Notes under the pieces: model-generated | Databases searched by the model: none | Seen by the model: only the letters and a program-made list of their open reading frames with translations | Told to the model about the DNA's origin: nothing | Assembly: GCA_020161575.1 (NCBI GenBank) | Contig: JAIUNR010000004.1 | Span: 1 to 64,000 of the forward strand | Source: Pseudomonadota bacterium | Lineage (GTDB): Bacteria > Pseudomonadota > Alphaproteobacteria > Rhizobiales > Beijerinckiaceae | Direction: 5' to 3' | Length of the DNA: 64,000 nt | Made by a program: the position numbers and the translations under genes | Shown here: piece after piece, positions 47,391 to 55,875 of the stretch | How positions within the stretch are numbered: the first letter of the stretch is position 1 | How the letters are laid out: each line of letters starts with the position of its first letter

Positions 47391-48146
47391 CTAACGCAAG
47401 GCCGCTCGCAGCAGCATCACCACGCCCCCCAGCACCACGATCGCATCCAGCATGGCGGTGTGAACACGGATCGGCATCCGCTCCATCACGTGCTTTGCGA
47501 TGAAGGCACCCGGAACGGTTGCACAGCCGACCAGCAGGGCGAAGACAAGAAGATGAAGCGGCAATTCGCCGAGTGTCGCGAAAGTCGAGGCCTTGGCGAA
47601 CCCGATCACGATGGAGATCATGGCGTCGGTCGCAATCACGCCCGCGCCACTCAGCCCCGATGCCATGAGGAAGGAGACAAGGATCACCCCCGCGCCGGTC
47701 GAACCTCCGGTGATCAGACCATAAACTCCGCCCGAGATCGCGAGCGGTGCGCCGGAAAGCCGATATCCCGTTCGTTTGAGCCGGTGGCGCAACGGGACCA
47801 GCAGAACAAGGACGGCGCCGATCAGGAAGGTCGCCCCGCGATTGTCGAGCCGGGTGAACAGCCACGCGCCGAGCATTGTCATGGGCAGTGCAGCCGGCAC
47901 CATGATCGCGACCTTGCGGAAGTCGATGACGTGCCGCAGCGCCGCGGCGCGGCTGACATTGGTAAAAAGCGCCGTCACGGCAATGACAGGCACTGTCGCC
48001 TCGGCGCCGATGATCGGGACGAGCGCCAGCGGCAGGAGCAGCCCCGTTCCGTAGCCCGCCATTCCGCCGATGATCGAGGCAAGGAAGGCCGTGCCCGCCA
48101 CAAGCACGGCCTGAAAAAGGGTGATATCCGCAAGGGAAAAGGGCAT
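47391..48146 (-). CDS. TauE/SafE family permease
   Basis: A 251-residue inner-membrane protein with about eight helices, matching the sulfite exporter TauE/SafE group (ASIIGGMAGYGTGLLLPLAL, VYGLITGGSTGAGVILVSFL). Members move sulfite, sulfoacetate or other organic anions; the substrate is unknown. It is divergent from the ATPase subunit zeta gene. Confidence 0.85.
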   Translation of the reverse strand: MPFSLADITLFQAVLVAGTAFLASIIGGMAGYGTGLLLPLALVPIIGAEATVPVIAVTALFTNVSRAAALRHVIDFRKVAIMVPAALPMTMLGAWLFTRLDNRGATFLIGAVLVLLVPLRHRLKRTGYRLSGAPLAISGGVYGLITGGSTGAGVILVSFLMASGLSGAGVIATDAMISIVIGFAKASTFATLGELPLHLLVFALLVGCATVPGAFIAKHVMERMPIRVHTAMLDAIVVLGGVVMLLRAALR

Positions 48147-48300
48147 ACCCTCGCTTAGCCGCCATCAGAGCAAAGAAAAAGAACCGCGCGCAATAATTCG
48201 AACGGCTTGCCCGCTATCCATTGATTTTGAGGCGCGGCACACCTATTGCCTCTGGAAGACATGCTTTCCGGCAACAGCAGGACCAATAGAGAGAACCGCC

Positions 48301-48624
48301 ATGACGACGTTCGACAATCGCAAGGATGCCGCCGAGAAGAAATTCGCCCATGATGCGGAACTCCAGTTCAAGGCTGGCGCGCGCCGCAACAAGCTGCTCG
48401 GCCAATGGGCCGCGGGCCAGATGGGCCTTTCGGGCGCCGAGGCCGAGGCTTATGCCAAATCGGTTGTGATGGCCGATTTCGAGGAAGCGGGCGACGAGGA
48501 CGTGTTCCGCAAGGTCCGCAAGGATCTCGATGCCGCCAAGGCGGAGGTTTCGGACCACGTGCTGCGCCGCACGATGGACGAATTGATGGCCAAGGCCATC
48601 GAAGAGATCAAGAACGCCGGCTGA
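48301..48624 (+). CDS. ATPase inhibitor subunit zeta (DUF1476)
   Basis: A 107-residue helical protein of the DUF1476 family, known in Paracoccus as the zeta subunit that inhibits ATP hydrolysis by the F1Fo-ATP synthase. The N-terminal inhibitory region reads TTFDNRKDAAEKKFAHDAEL, followed by RRNKLLGQWAAGQMGL and a C-terminal four-helix segment. It is widespread in alphaproteobacteria and supports that placement. The start at 48301 gives MTTFDNRK. A strong terminator follows. Confidence 0.92.
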   Translation: MTTFDNRKDAAEKKFAHDAELQFKAGARRNKLLGQWAAGQMGLSGAEAEAYAKSVVMADFEEAGDEDVFRKVRKDLDAAKAEVSDHVLRRTMDELMAKAIEEIKNAG

Positions 48625-48659
48625 CGGGCTGGAAAACCCGGCAGAAACCCGCATGATGA

Positions 48660-48685
48660 AGCGCCGCCTCGAGCGGCGCTTTTTT
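48660..48685 (+). terminator. Terminator of the subunit zeta gene
   Basis: AGCGCCGC, loop CTCGA, GCGGCGCT, then T residues to 48685: eight perfect pairs. Confidence 0.92.
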
Positions 48686-48722
48686 ATTGCCCTGCTTCCT
48701 GCCGCAAAGCCGCGAGATCATC

Positions 48723-49535
48723 ATGCCCGAGAATGCCAACCCCCTCCTGACTTTTGCCCGACGCCTGCATGCGGGTCCGACGGCTTTCGCCGCCTGGTGC
48801 ACGATGCGCGATACAAGCGCCATCGAGGCCCTGATGCAGGAAGATTACGATTGCGCGATACTCGACTGGCAGCACGGCCTTCATGATTTCACCTCGATCC
48901 AGAACGCGATCCTCACCACGCAAGGAGCGGGCAAGGCATCGCTGGTGCGGATCGGCGTCAACCAGTTCAACGAGGCGGCGCGCTTTCTCGATTGGGGTGC
49001 CACCGGCATCGTCGCGCCGATGATCAATTCGGCGCAAGATGCGCGGCAATTGGTGAATTACCTGAAATTTCCGCCGCTTGGCGGCCGCTCCTGGGGACCA
49101 GCGCGGGCGCTTGGCTTCACCGGCTTCACCCCGGGCGAATACCTCAAATCAATCAACGAGCTCGCACTCAATATCGCGATGATCGAAACGCGCGAGGCGC
49201 TCGGCGCATTGGACGAAATCCTCGCCATTGATGGTATCGACGGCGTGCTCGTCGGTCCCGGCGATCTCTCCATCACGCTGACGGGCGGCGCGACGATCAA
49301 CCCGCTGCATCCCGAAGTAGACAAGGCGCTGACCCATATCGCCCAGCGCACCCGTGCCGCCGGCAAGATCGCCTCCGCCTTCACGCCCGATGGCGCACGC
49401 GCCGGGGAACTGTCGACGCGTGGCTTTCACCTGCTCTCGATCGCGACAGACCATACCCTTCTGCGCATCGGCGGGCGAAGCGAGCTTGCCAAGGCGCGCG
49501 CGCTGGCCCCGAAGGCCGGGCCGAGCGGTTATTGA
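48723..49535 (+). CDS. HpcH/HpaI-family class II aldolase
   Basis: A 270-residue TIM-barrel aldolase/citrate-lyase-like protein. Characteristic parts are YDCAILDWQHGLHDF (family usually has D-x-E/Q-H), FLDWGATGIVAPMINSAQDA, the Gly-rich PPLGGRSWGPARA and DGVLVGPGDLSITL. The metal ligands (Glu in IETREALGALDE and Asp in PGDLS region) are present. It cleaves or forms 2-keto-3-deoxy acids; the substrate is unknown. Its 3' end overlaps the convergent esterase gene by 7 bases. Confidence 0.88.
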   Translation: MPENANPLLTFARRLHAGPTAFAAWCTMRDTSAIEALMQEDYDCAILDWQHGLHDFTSIQNAILTTQGAGKASLVRIGVNQFNEAARFLDWGATGIVAPMINSAQDARQLVNYLKFPPLGGRSWGPARALGFTGFTPGEYLKSINELALNIAMIETREALGALDEILAIDGIDGVLVGPGDLSITLTGGATINPLHPEVDKALTHIAQRTRAAGKIASAFTPDGARAGELSTRGFHLLSIATDHTLLRIGGRSELAKARALAPKAGPSGY

Positions 49536-50197
49536 GCCGGGATCGGCAACCCGAAATTCTGCGCGAGGAACAGACCGCCCTGGCGCAGCCCTTCGGGGTC
49601 GATGCCGTGCGCCGTGCCGATCGAAAGGTGCCACTGGCAGGGGATTTCCGCCTTGGCCAGCCCTTCCATCGAATCGAACAGCGCGTCGACCGGGATCACG
49701 TTATCGCGGTCGCCATGCACGAGCAGGATCGCCGGCTTGCCCGTCGCTTCCGCCGCGAGGTGATCGGGGCCGACAAGCTGGCCGGAATAAGCGAGGATGG
49801 AGGCCGGCGGCACCTTGCGGCGGAGCCCCGTATGCAACGCCATCATCGTTCCCTGGCTGAAGCCGACCAGCGCCAGCTTGCTGTCCGGCAGGCCGTGGCG
49901 GGCGAGTTCCTGATCGAGGAAATGGTCGAGATCCGGCCTTGCCGCCACCGAACCGCGCCAACGTTCGGATGGATCGCGCATCGTAAGCGCCCACCATTGC
50001 CGTCCCACCGGCGCCATGCCGCACGGCTCTGGCGCATGGGGCGAGACAAAAACCGCGTCGGGCATCAGGGCCGCCCATTGCTGGCCGAGATCAATCAAAT
50101 CATTCCCGTCCGCGCCATAACCATGGAGAAAGACCACAAGCTGCCTTGCCGTACCGGAGCGGGGGGCAAGACGCGGACCATCGAGCGGGCGGGGCAT
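49529..50197 (-). CDS. Alpha/beta hydrolase, carboxylesterase/phospholipase family
   Basis: A 222-residue serine esterase. The nucleophile is in LVGFSQGTMMA, the Asp in LLVHGDRDNVIPVDAL, the His in IGTAHGIDPEG and the oxyanion segment is FLHGYGADGND. Members hydrolyse short acyl esters or lysophospholipids. The start at 50197 follows AGGAGATCGCC; the in-frame codon at 50233 is not used. It lies 45 bases downstream of the ABC permease gene on the same strand, so it may share that transcript. Confidence 0.88.
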   Translation of the reverse strand: MPRPLDGPRLAPRSGTARQLVVFLHGYGADGNDLIDLGQQWAALMPDAVFVSPHAPEPCGMAPVGRQWWALTMRDPSERWRGSVAARPDLDHFLDQELARHGLPDSKLALVGFSQGTMMALHTGLRRKVPPASILAYSGQLVGPDHLAAEATGKPAILLVHGDRDNVIPVDALFDSMEGLAKAEIPCQWHLSIGTAHGIDPEGLRQGGLFLAQNFGLPIPAQ

Positions 50198-50242
50198 GGC
50201 GATCTCCTGAAAAAGCCGAACCGCTCCTCCCATGGCGGATGC

Positions 50243-51475
50243 TTACGCCGTGCGCAAGGCCTCGACCGGATCAAGCCGCGCCGCCCGGAAAGCGGGATAG
50301 AAACCCGAGACGATGCCCACAAGCCCGGAAAAGGCGAAGGCCGCGATCGCCACCGCCGGGTCGATCACCAAGGGCCAGCCCGCGATATCCGCCGAAATCA
50401 CCGCCACCGCGACCCCGATCGCGATGCCGATGGCGCCGCCGATCAGCGCGATCAATATCGCCTCGATGAGGAACTGCCCCATCACATCGCGCGGGCGCGC
50501 GCCGACCGCCATCCTGAGGCCGATTTCCTTCGTGCGCTCGGTGACCGAAACCAGCATGATGTTCATGATGCCGATCCCCCCCACGACAAGGCTCACGAAG
50601 GCAACGGAGAGCAGCAGCATCGCCATGGTCCGGGCGCTTTCCTCGCGCGTCGCCTGGATCTCCGCGAGATTGCGAATGGAGAAGTCGTCATCGCGGCCAT
50701 CTTCCAGCCTGTGGCGCTGACGCAGGAGTTTCTTCATTTCCTCCTCGGCGATGGAGATATCCTCACCCTCGCGGATCTTGACCATGATCTGGCTGACGGA
50801 GCGGTTCTTCGCACGGCTGGTGCCCACCACGCGCTGGCGCGCGGTCTGGAGCGGCAGGAGGATCACGTCATCCTGATCAGAGCCCCACATATTCTGCCCC
50901 TTCGAGGCCATGATGCCGATGATCTCGAAAGGTACGTTCTTGACCCGGATCTGCGCGCCGATCGCCTCGCCGCCCTGAAACAATTCGCGCGCGACCGTCT
51001 GCCCCACCAGCGCGACCTGCCCGCCGCGGCGCGCCTCCTCCTCGGTGAATTCGCGCCCCTGGACCACGGCCCATTCCCGCGCGATGAAATAGCCGAGATC
51101 GACACCGATCGCGCTGGTCGCCCAGTTCACCCCGCCCGCGATAACCTGCACGCTGCCGCGCACGATCGGCGCGCTTGCCTCGATGGCAGGCACCTCGTTC
51201 TTGAGCGCGATGGCATCCGCATCGGTAAGGGTCGCGGCGTTTCCGGTCCCCAGGCGCGCACCACCGGCGGTGACATTTCCCGGAATGATGATGATGAGAT
51301 TGGCGCCGAGCGCCTGGATCTGCGCGTTCACCCTTTCGCGCGCGCCATTGCCGACCGCGACCATCGCGATCACCGCCGCGACACCGATCACGATACCGAG
51401 CATGGTGAGCACCGAGCGCAAAGCATGGGCGCGGATCGCGGCTGCGGAAGAGAGGAAGGCGTCAAGTAAGCTCAT
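50243..51475 (-). CDS. MacB-like ABC transporter permease
   Basis: A 410-residue inner-membrane permease with one N-terminal helix (about 20-45), a periplasmic MacB_PCD domain (about 50-250) and three C-terminal helices with the FtsX motif (VGGIGIMNIMLVSVTERTKE, IGLRMAVGARPRDVMGQFLI). Unlike E. coli MacB, the ATPase is a separate gene 9 bases upstream. Together with the adaptor this makes an export system for peptides, toxins or lipids. Confidence 0.9.
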   Translation of the reverse strand: MSLLDAFLSSAAAIRAHALRSVLTMLGIVIGVAAVIAMVAVGNGARERVNAQIQALGANLIIIIPGNVTAGGARLGTGNAATLTDADAIALKNEVPAIEASAPIVRGSVQVIAGGVNWATSAIGVDLGYFIAREWAVVQGREFTEEEARRGGQVALVGQTVARELFQGGEAIGAQIRVKNVPFEIIGIMASKGQNMWGSDQDDVILLPLQTARQRVVGTSRAKNRSVSQIMVKIREGEDISIAEEEMKKLLRQRHRLEDGRDDDFSIRNLAEIQATREESARTMAMLLLSVAFVSLVVGGIGIMNIMLVSVTERTKEIGLRMAVGARPRDVMGQFLIEAILIALIGGAIGIAIGVAVAVISADIAGWPLVIDPAVAIAAFAFSGLVGIVSGFYPAFRAARLDPVEALRTA

Positions 51476-51484
51476 GATGCGGCC

Positions 51485-52222
51485 TCACGCGGCTTCCGTC
51501 CACCCGGCGAGGGCGGCGGCGGCATCGCGCGGCGCCTGTGCCTCGTCGGAGACGATCCGCCCGTCGCGAAAGCGGATCACCCGGCGCGCGAAAGCCGCGA
51601 CATCCGGCTCATGGGTCACGATGATCACGCTCATGCCCTCCCGGTTGAGCTGCTGGAACAGGGCCATGATATCGAGCGAGGTTTTCGAATCGAGCGCGCC
51701 GGTCGGCTCATCCGCCAGCAGGCAGGCCGGCTGGTTGACCAGCGCCCGCGCGATGGCGACACGCTGCTGCTGTCCACCCGAGAGCTGCAAGGGCAGATGC
51801 GTCTTGCGATCTCCGAGCCCCACCCGTTCCAAAGCCGCCGCCGCCATCTCGCGACGCTTCTTGCGCGCCACCCCGGCATAGATCATCGGCAGCTCGACAT
51901 TGCCCAACGCATCGACGCGCGAGAGAAGGTTGAATTGCTGGAACACGAAACCGATCTCGCGGTTGCGGGTGCCGGCCAGTTCCCCGGGCGAAAGCCGCGC
52001 GACCTCGCGTCCGCGCAGCCGGTATGAGCCCGAGTCCGGCCGGTCAAGGCAGCCGATGAGATTCATGAAGGTCGATTTGCCGGAGCCGGAAGGTCCCATC
52101 ACCGCCACGCATTCGCCCGCCATGATCTTGCAATCGACGCCCGCGAGCGCGACGACGCGCTCGTCTCCCATCCGATAGATCCGCTTGAGATCAGTCGTTT
52201 CGATGAGCGGAACCTCGCTCAT
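51485..52222 (-). CDS. ABC transporter ATP-binding protein (MacB/LolD-like)
   Basis: A 245-residue ATPase. Walker A is VMGPSGSGKSTFMN, the signature is LSGGQQQRVAIARAL, Walker B is CLLADEPTGALDS and the H-loop is VTHEPDVAAFA. It starts one base after the adaptor's stop and precedes the permease. Length and motifs are those of type VII ABC mechanotransmission systems. Confidence 0.94.
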   Translation of the reverse strand: MSEVPLIETTDLKRIYRMGDERVVALAGVDCKIMAGECVAVMGPSGSGKSTFMNLIGCLDRPDSGSYRLRGREVARLSPGELAGTRNREIGFVFQQFNLLSRVDALGNVELPMIYAGVARKKRREMAAAALERVGLGDRKTHLPLQLSGGQQQRVAIARALVNQPACLLADEPTGALDSKTSLDIMALFQQLNREGMSVIIVTHEPDVAAFARRVIRFRDGRIVSDEAQAPRDAAAALAGWTEAA

Positions 52223-52223
52223 G

Positions 52224-53927
52224 TCAGAACCCGAACCGGAAAGTTGATCCTGCTCGGCCCTTTGCCGGCGCGATGGCGCCGGTGATCACGGTATCGCCCG
52301 GTTTGACCTCCGCCCCGAGAATTTCGGAATAGGCGCCGTCATTGGCGCCAAGACGCAGATTCACCAGACGGGGAGAACCATCCTCGCCCAGAAGATAAAC
52401 CCGCCCCGGCACGCCGGTCTGCGCGGTGCGCTGCGCCGGCCCTGCTTGCGGGTTCTGCCGACGATTCTCGATCAGGGCGCGGTATTTCACCTTCTGCTCA
52501 GCATCGAGCAAGGCCTCCACCGCGCGCCCGAAGCGCTGGCGAGCGGTACGCACCGCCTCCCGCCGCGCGGCAGGGTCGTTGCCCGCCGCAGCAATCGCCT
52601 CACGCATGACACGCAAGAGTTTTTCGACTTCGCCAAGCTGCTGCTCGGAAAGCTTCAGTTCCGTCTTGAGATTGGCGAGCATCTGCGCCCCGGCATTGCC
52701 GCCCGCATTTCCCTCCCGCTGCGCCGCGAAAGGCGTTTCGTCCGTGGGCGTTGCAGCGACGGCATTCTCGCCGCCTTCGCCCCCTGCCGGGCGAGGCGCT
52801 CCAGCCGGTTGCCAGCGCAAGGCGGCATTGGGCACACGCAGCACATCCGGCTTGCGCTCGGTGAAAATGCGCAGATTGGCCGTCATGCCGGGCAGAAGCG
52901 CCATATCCTCGTTCGGCACGGAAACAACGGTGGTGTAGATCACGACATTCTGCACATTCTGCGAACCAAGTCTGATCTGCTTGACCTGCCCGCGGAAATT
53001 GCGCGCCATATAGGCATTGACCGAGAATTCGACCTCCTGCCCCACCTTCACGCGCCCGACATCCGCCTCGTCGACATTCACATAGATCTCGATCTGGCGC
53101 AGATTCTGCGCCACCAGGAAAAGGGTCGGCGATTGCAGCGAGGCCGCCACGGTCTGCCCCAGCTCGATATTGCGCTGGACCACGACCCCATCGACCGGCG
53201 ACTTGATCTCGGAATTGGCCATATCGACCTCGATCTGGCGCACGATCGCCTCGGCCTTGGCGACCTGCGCGTCGCCCGAAAGTTTCTGGGCCTCGACCAC
53301 CTTGAGATCGGCCTGAAGGCTGGCGATCTGGGCGCGGGAGGAGGCGATCTGCGCCTCGGCCGAGCGCTTCGCCGCCACCTGCGTCGCGCGCTGGGTCGCA
53401 GCGGATTGCAAGGCGACATCGGTGGCGATGCCGCGCGCCTTGAGACTGTTCTGGCGCTCGAACGTCGTCTCGGCATCGGCGAGAAGCGCCTCGGCGCGTT
53501 GCGCCTGCGCCTGCATGTCGCCCTGCTGTGCTTCGGCCCTGCGGATATCGGCCCGCACCTTCTCGCTCTGCGCATCCGAGAGCTGGCGCGCGGCGCGGGC
53601 CTGCGCGAGATCCGCGAGAGCACCGTCTCGACGGGCCGTCAGCGTATCGCGGTTGAGGCGCGCGAGGATCTGCCCCGCCTTCACCTCGGAATTGAAATCG
53701 GCCAGGATCTCGACCACCTGCCCCGAAAGCTGCGATCCGACGATGACGGTGGTCGTCGGCATCACGGTACCCGTGGCGGCGACCGTCGCGATGATCGGCC
53801 CGCGACCGATTTTCTCCGAACGGTAGCGTTGGCCGGTTTCGGCCTGCTCGCTCGATGAGCGGGCGGAATAGGCCCAGATTCCGAGCCCGGCCAGGACAAC
53901 AATCGACAAAAACAGGATCTTGCGCAT
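52224..53927 (-). CDS. MacA-like periplasmic adaptor with an inserted helical domain
   Basis: A 567-residue membrane-fusion protein, long for the MacA family. It has an N-terminal anchor (ILFLSIVVLAGLGIWA), lipoyl/barrel-sandwich domain, long coiled-coil hairpin (about 115-245) and beta-barrel (about 285-370). Then comes an insertion at about 382-507: a low-complexity Gly/Ala/Thr stretch followed by helices (LKTELKLSEQQLGEVEKLL, EALLDAEQKVKYRALIENRR) that resemble the LTxxQ-type repeats of Spy/CpxP. The C-terminal membrane-proximal domain follows. The start at 53927 has GAAGGGCGC before it. Confidence 0.88.
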   Translation of the reverse strand: MRKILFLSIVVLAGLGIWAYSARSSSEQAETGQRYRSEKIGRGPIIATVAATGTVMPTTTVIVGSQLSGQVVEILADFNSEVKAGQILARLNRDTLTARRDGALADLAQARAARQLSDAQSEKVRADIRRAEAQQGDMQAQAQRAEALLADAETTFERQNSLKARGIATDVALQSAATQRATQVAAKRSAEAQIASSRAQIASLQADLKVVEAQKLSGDAQVAKAEAIVRQIEVDMANSEIKSPVDGVVVQRNIELGQTVAASLQSPTLFLVAQNLRQIEIYVNVDEADVGRVKVGQEVEFSVNAYMARNFRGQVKQIRLGSQNVQNVVIYTTVVSVPNEDMALLPGMTANLRIFTERKPDVLRVPNAALRWQPAGAPRPAGGEGGENAVAATPTDETPFAAQREGNAGGNAGAQMLANLKTELKLSEQQLGEVEKLLRVMREAIAAAGNDPAARREAVRTARQRFGRAVEALLDAEQKVKYRALIENRRQNPQAGPAQRTAQTGVPGRVYLLGEDGSPRLVNLRLGANDGAYSEILGAEVKPGDTVITGAIAPAKGRAGSTFRFGF

Positions 53928-53994
53928 GCGCCCTTCTAGCAAATACGCGGGCGAAGCGCATGTGAAAGCTTGGTAATGCGCCCGGAAGGCCTGA

Positions 53995-54915
53995 TCAATG
54001 CTCGCGCTGCTGGTTGAAATCGAGCAACGCGCCGAGCACATGGGCGCGGTTGCCGAAGGCGGCGGCAAGCGTCTGCCTTGCGCCCGAACTCACCTTGTCA
54101 AGTTCGCGCCTCGCCCCGGCAATGCCGTAAAGCCCCACGAAGGTGGCCTTGCCGGCCTCGGCATCCTTGGCCAGCGCCTTGCCGACCTTCGCCGCATCGC
54201 CCTCGACATCGAGGAGATCATCCTTGATCTGGAAGGCGAGACCGAGCGCCCGGCCATAGGTCTTGAGCGCCTGACGTTCCGCCTTGCCCGCGCGCGGTGC
54301 CAGCATCGCGCCCGCCATCGCGGCGAATTCGATCAACGCGCCGGTCTTGAGGGACTGGATCTCACGGATGGCGCGCGCGCCGGATTTCGGCGGCGTCCCC
54401 GTGGGATCGAAACGCCCCTCGGCGGCAAGATCAAGCATCTGCCCCCCAACCATGCCCGCCATGCCGGAAGCCTCCGCCAGGGCCGAGAGGAGGCGGATGC
54501 GCTTGCCTGCGGAAAGCCGGAAATCGCGCGCGGCCAGCGACGAGAAGGCGAGCGTGAGCAGCGCATCGCCCGCAAGGATCGCCGTCGCCTCGTCGAAAGC
54601 ACGATGCGTCGTGGGCTGGCCACGGCGCAGATCGTCATCATCCATCGCCGGCAGGTCGTCATGCGCCAGCGAATAGCAATGGACCATCTCCAGCGCGCCG
54701 GCGACGCGCAGGGGCGCGTCACCTTCGACGCCGAAAAGCCGCGCGGATTCGATCACGAGAAAGGGGCGCATGCGCTTGCCGCCGGCAAAGACCGCGTGAC
54801 GCATGGCAGCGACGAGGCGGGTAGGCGCACGACTGGCCGAGAGCACCGCGTCGAGATGGGCATTGAGCCGGGCAGCGGCATTCTCGAGCGCGTGGCCGAG
54901 CGAAGAATCGATCAT
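53995..54915 (-). CDS. ispA: Polyprenyl (farnesyl/geranylgeranyl) diphosphate synthase
   Basis: A 306-residue isoprenoid chain-elongating enzyme. The first Asp-rich motif is DDLPAMDDDDLRRGQPTTH and the second is QIKDDLLDVEGD; GGKRMRP is the IPP-binding site. It condenses IPP with allylic diphosphates; product length cannot be fixed here. An upstream in-frame ATG at 54942 is possible, but the ATG at 54915 has GAGGCCAC ahead. IspG at 42.6 kb belongs to the same general pathway. Confidence 0.9.
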   Translation of the reverse strand: MIDSSLGHALENAAARLNAHLDAVLSASRAPTRLVAAMRHAVFAGGKRMRPFLVIESARLFGVEGDAPLRVAGALEMVHCYSLAHDDLPAMDDDDLRRGQPTTHRAFDEATAILAGDALLTLAFSSLAARDFRLSAGKRIRLLSALAEASGMAGMVGGQMLDLAAEGRFDPTGTPPKSGARAIREIQSLKTGALIEFAAMAGAMLAPRAGKAERQALKTYGRALGLAFQIKDDLLDVEGDAAKVGKALAKDAEAGKATFVGLYGIAGARRELDKVSSGARQTLAAAFGNRAHVLGALLDFNQQREH

Positions 54916-55143
54916 GTGGCCTCGAAAAGGAAAGGCATGCATCCAGCGGGCCTTTCGATTAAGGCTGTTTCGCCCACCCCGCAAGGCGATAAGCCGACCA
55001 TGCGAGATTGTCCTTTCCTTTCGCGACCGAAGCGACTATAGAGCGCGCTTCACGTTTTACCCCAGAATGCAATCTGGATGTTGACCCGCTATCGGGTCAC
55101 TCATGCCGGGTCGCTTACTGATCCGGTTTCGAGGAGTTGAACA

Positions 55144-55329
55144 ATGGCCGTTCCGAAAAAGAAAGTCTCGCGCATGAAGCGCGGTCAGCGTCGTTCCGCC
55201 GATGCGCTTGCCGCTCCGACCTATGTCGAGGACAAGAACACTGGCGAACTTCGCCGCCCGCATCATATCGATCTGAAATCGGGCATGTATCGCGGCCGTC
55301 AGGTTCTCGCGCCGAAGAGCGCCGAGTAA
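55144..55329 (+). CDS. rpmF: 50S ribosomal protein L32
   Basis: A 61-residue ribosomal protein. The N-terminus [20 protein letters not shown] and the segment [20 protein letters not shown] are typical of alphaproteobacterial L32, of the form lacking zinc-binding cysteines. GAGGAG precedes the ATG and a strong terminator follows. Confidence 0.98.
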   Translation: MAVPKKKVSRMKRGQRRSADALAAPTYVEDKNTGELRRPHHIDLKSGMYRGRQVLAPKSAE

Positions 55330-55386
55330 TCGCGCGGCAAACGGAGAGCCGGATATTCCGGCTTTCATGCCCTCTCTTCACGAATT

Positions 55387-55415
55387 AAAAAAACCCGGGT
55401 TCCCCCGGGTTTTTT
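55387..55415 (+). terminator. Bidirectional terminator after rpmF
   Basis: An A run, CCCGGG, loop TTCC, CCCGGG, then T residues. The stem is perfect and flanked by A and T runs, so it serves rpmF and the opposite-strand small gene. Confidence 0.9.
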
Positions 55416-55425
55416 GTATTGCGCA

Positions 55426-55728
55426 TCAGGCATCGCCGACGATGCGCAGGAAACTCAGGGGCCTTGCCGAAGGGCGGTTGCCAAGCGCGCTCGCATAGGC
55501 GATCTCCCGTCGCTCCGCCTCATCATGCCGTCCGAGCGGAACGCGCAGCTCGGCATCGCCTCCCACCATGATCTGAACGAGGAAGGGCGTCTCCCGACGC
55601 GCATGACCGCGCCGTTCTCCGCCATCGCGCGGATTGTTCCCGTGCTCCCTCCTGGAGGCAATTCCCGCACGGGCGCCGAATGTTTCAAACTGATACGGGG
55701 TTATCGCATTTATCTTGCTCATACGCAT
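55426..55728 (-). CDS. Small hypothetical protein
   Basis: A 100-residue frame with a polar, Arg-rich middle and segments TPFLVQIMVGG and AYASALGNRPSARPLSFLRI that look like a short conserved pattern seen in hypothetical proteins of this order, but I do not recognise a family. It has no strong ribosome binding site; ATGs at 55728 and 55722 are possible. It is convergent with rpmF across a shared terminator, which argues that it is real. Confidence 0.5.
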   Translation of the reverse strand: MRMSKINAITPYQFETFGARAGIASRREHGNNPRDGGERRGHARRETPFLVQIMVGGDAELRVPLGRHDEAERREIAYASALGNRPSARPLSFLRIVGDA

Positions 55729-55875
55729 GGCTAGGCAATCGCCATGCCGCGATAAGCAAGTCTTTACCGATCAACGTCCATATTGCCTTGCAAAGCAGGA
55801 TAAAACGCACCCTCCCTGCCTGTATGCCTGTGCGTAGTTCAATTTTATTCACGCTCGCACCGACGCGGATCTTTC

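Noticed and set aside
49532-51469. A 645-codon plus-strand open frame
   Set aside because: It is antisense to the esterase and ABC permease genes, both of which have clear family motifs.
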